Source: Bacillus cereus G9842 (GTDB taxonomy: Bacteria; Bacillota; Bacilli; Bacillales; Bacillaceae_G). From it: a stretch of 64,000 bases of DNA. Where the stretch lies: contig NC_011772.1 in NCBI RefSeq assembly GCF_000021305.1, positions 968,001-1,032,000 on the forward strand, written 5' to 3'. A program made the translations under genes and the position numbers. This document shows, piece by piece, positions 63,524 through 64,000 of this stretch (the first letter of the stretch is position 1; every line of letters starts with the position of its first letter). The notes beneath the pieces were generated by a model. The model saw only the letters and a list, made by a program, of their open reading frames with translations, ran no database searches and was not told where the DNA came from.

Positions 63524-64000
63524 CACAGCGTTATGGAAAGAACGATTTCGTCACTTTCTAAAAGAAGTTCGTACATATAGTAAATACGTATTTAATGATC
63601 ATTTGAAATTTATTTTCGTGTTCATCATCGGTGCGGGAGCGTATTATTACCAGCAATGGTTACAAACGTTAACATCTTCCTTTCCAACTGCGCTCGTAAT
63701 GGCAGTATTAATTGGACTCGTGTTAACAGCTGGATCCATTCAAACGTTATTAAAAGAAGCGGATCTCGTTTACTTACTGCCAGTTGAAGAAAAGTTAAAA
63801 CCTTACTTCACCAAGGCATTTCTTTTTACATTTATGATTCAGTTATACATAATCGCAATCGTAGCAGCTGCGCTTGCTCCGTTATACTTCCAACAAATGA
63901 AGCAAACCGGTGCTGGCTACATATGGATTGTCCTCGCATTTGTCATTGTAAAAGCGTGGAATTTATTCGTCGCGTGGGAAAAATCATTTTTAACAGATCA
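63516..64000 (+). CDS. ecsB: ABC transporter permease EcsB (partial)
   Basis: Start at ATG 63516 inside the end of ecsA; about 161 codons are present before the window ends. MNSTALWKERFRHFLKEVRT, then several membrane helices (HLKFIFVFIIGAGAYYYQQW, ALVMAVLIGLVLTAGSI). Membrane half of the Ecs transporter. Truncated only by the window border. Confidence 0.93.
   Translation, partial: MNSTALWKERFRHFLKEVRTYSKYVFNDHLKFIFVFIIGAGAYYYQQWLQTLTSSFPTALVMAVLIGLVLTAGSIQTLLKEADLVYLLPVEEKLKPYFTKAFLFTFMIQLYIIAIVAAALAPLYFQQMKQTGAGYIWIVLAFVIVKAWNLFVAWEKSFLTD

Overview
The window is chromosomal DNA of a Bacillus cereus group bacterium (B. cereus, B. thuringiensis, B. anthracis and relatives). The evidence is: dispersed bcr1 repeats bounded by TTTAT; the three-gene RsbK/RsbM/RsbY input module attached to rsbV-rsbW-sigB in place of a stressosome; a PlcR-type regulator next to a small secreted protein carrying SIPYEY; a Rap-Phr pair; and low-GC DNA with strong purine-rich ribosome binding sites. 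No rRNA, tRNA, CRISPR array, complete insertion sequence or intact prophage was seen.

1-6.6 kb is an eroded accessory stretch. It holds at least six broken genes (including a VanZ-like remnant and two related gene ends sharing LGVIFTEIA), small secreted and membrane proteins, and a quorum-sensing pair (PlcR paralogue at 4122-5015, SIPYEY protein at 5431-5712). 6.8-10.8 kb carries an SLH-anchored transglutaminase-like surface protein, a coiled-coil membrane protein and a PadR-DUF2812 operon with two palindromic operators. 11.1-12.8 kb is an ECF sigma/anti-sigma operon with a possible 39-residue third gene. 13.2-16.1 kb holds a YjcZ-type peptide, a lipoprotein and general stress genes.

14.7-25.7 kb is the general stress island: YflT-like, CsbD and GlsB-like proteins, rsbV-rsbW-sigB, a ferritin-like protein, rsbY, and the opposite-strand rsbK-rsbM. 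The hybrid kinase RsbK signals to the PP2C phosphatase RsbY, RsbM methylates RsbK, and RsbY dephosphorylates RsbV so that RsbW releases sigma B. Five sigma-B-type promoters (GTTTAA or GTTTAG, 13 bp, GGGTAT-like) are visible here, including a divergent pair in front of a degenerate HPr-fold gene and a small membrane protein.

26-32 kb holds an MFS transporter with an FCD-type GntR regulator, a quinone-oxidoreductase-like enzyme, an Ntn-type acylase and small conserved proteins. 32-37 kb is yhaO-yhaN-yhaM (nuclease-like pair and 3'-5' exoribonuclease). 37.5-47.9 kb holds a DUF1904 protein, a LysE exporter, two ring-cleaving dioxygenase paralogues, Rap-Phr with CodY-like boxes, an alpha/beta hydrolase under two palindromes, YhaL, a DUF2935 protein, a bicupin oxalate decarboxylase and an XRE membrane regulator. 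48-53 kb is glpP-glpFK-glpD with two GlpP-type terminator leaders and cre-like sites. 53.5-55.7 kb is an ECF sigma-PadR-SEDS operon. 55.7-64 kb is helD, prsA, yhaI, scoC, yhaH, hit and ecsA-ecsB (ecsB runs off the end), matching the yha/prsA/ecs neighbourhood of B. subtilis but split by inserted blocks.

The items I would look at first are: the four-copy GACACCCC repeat cluster ending in a palindrome between hit and ecsA; a promoter-plus-terminator unit with no reading frame beside helD (candidate small RNA); the internal placement of the PapR-like heptapeptide; the duplicated GDGGAPA-type segment in the Phr precursor; and the ECF-PadR-SEDS operon.
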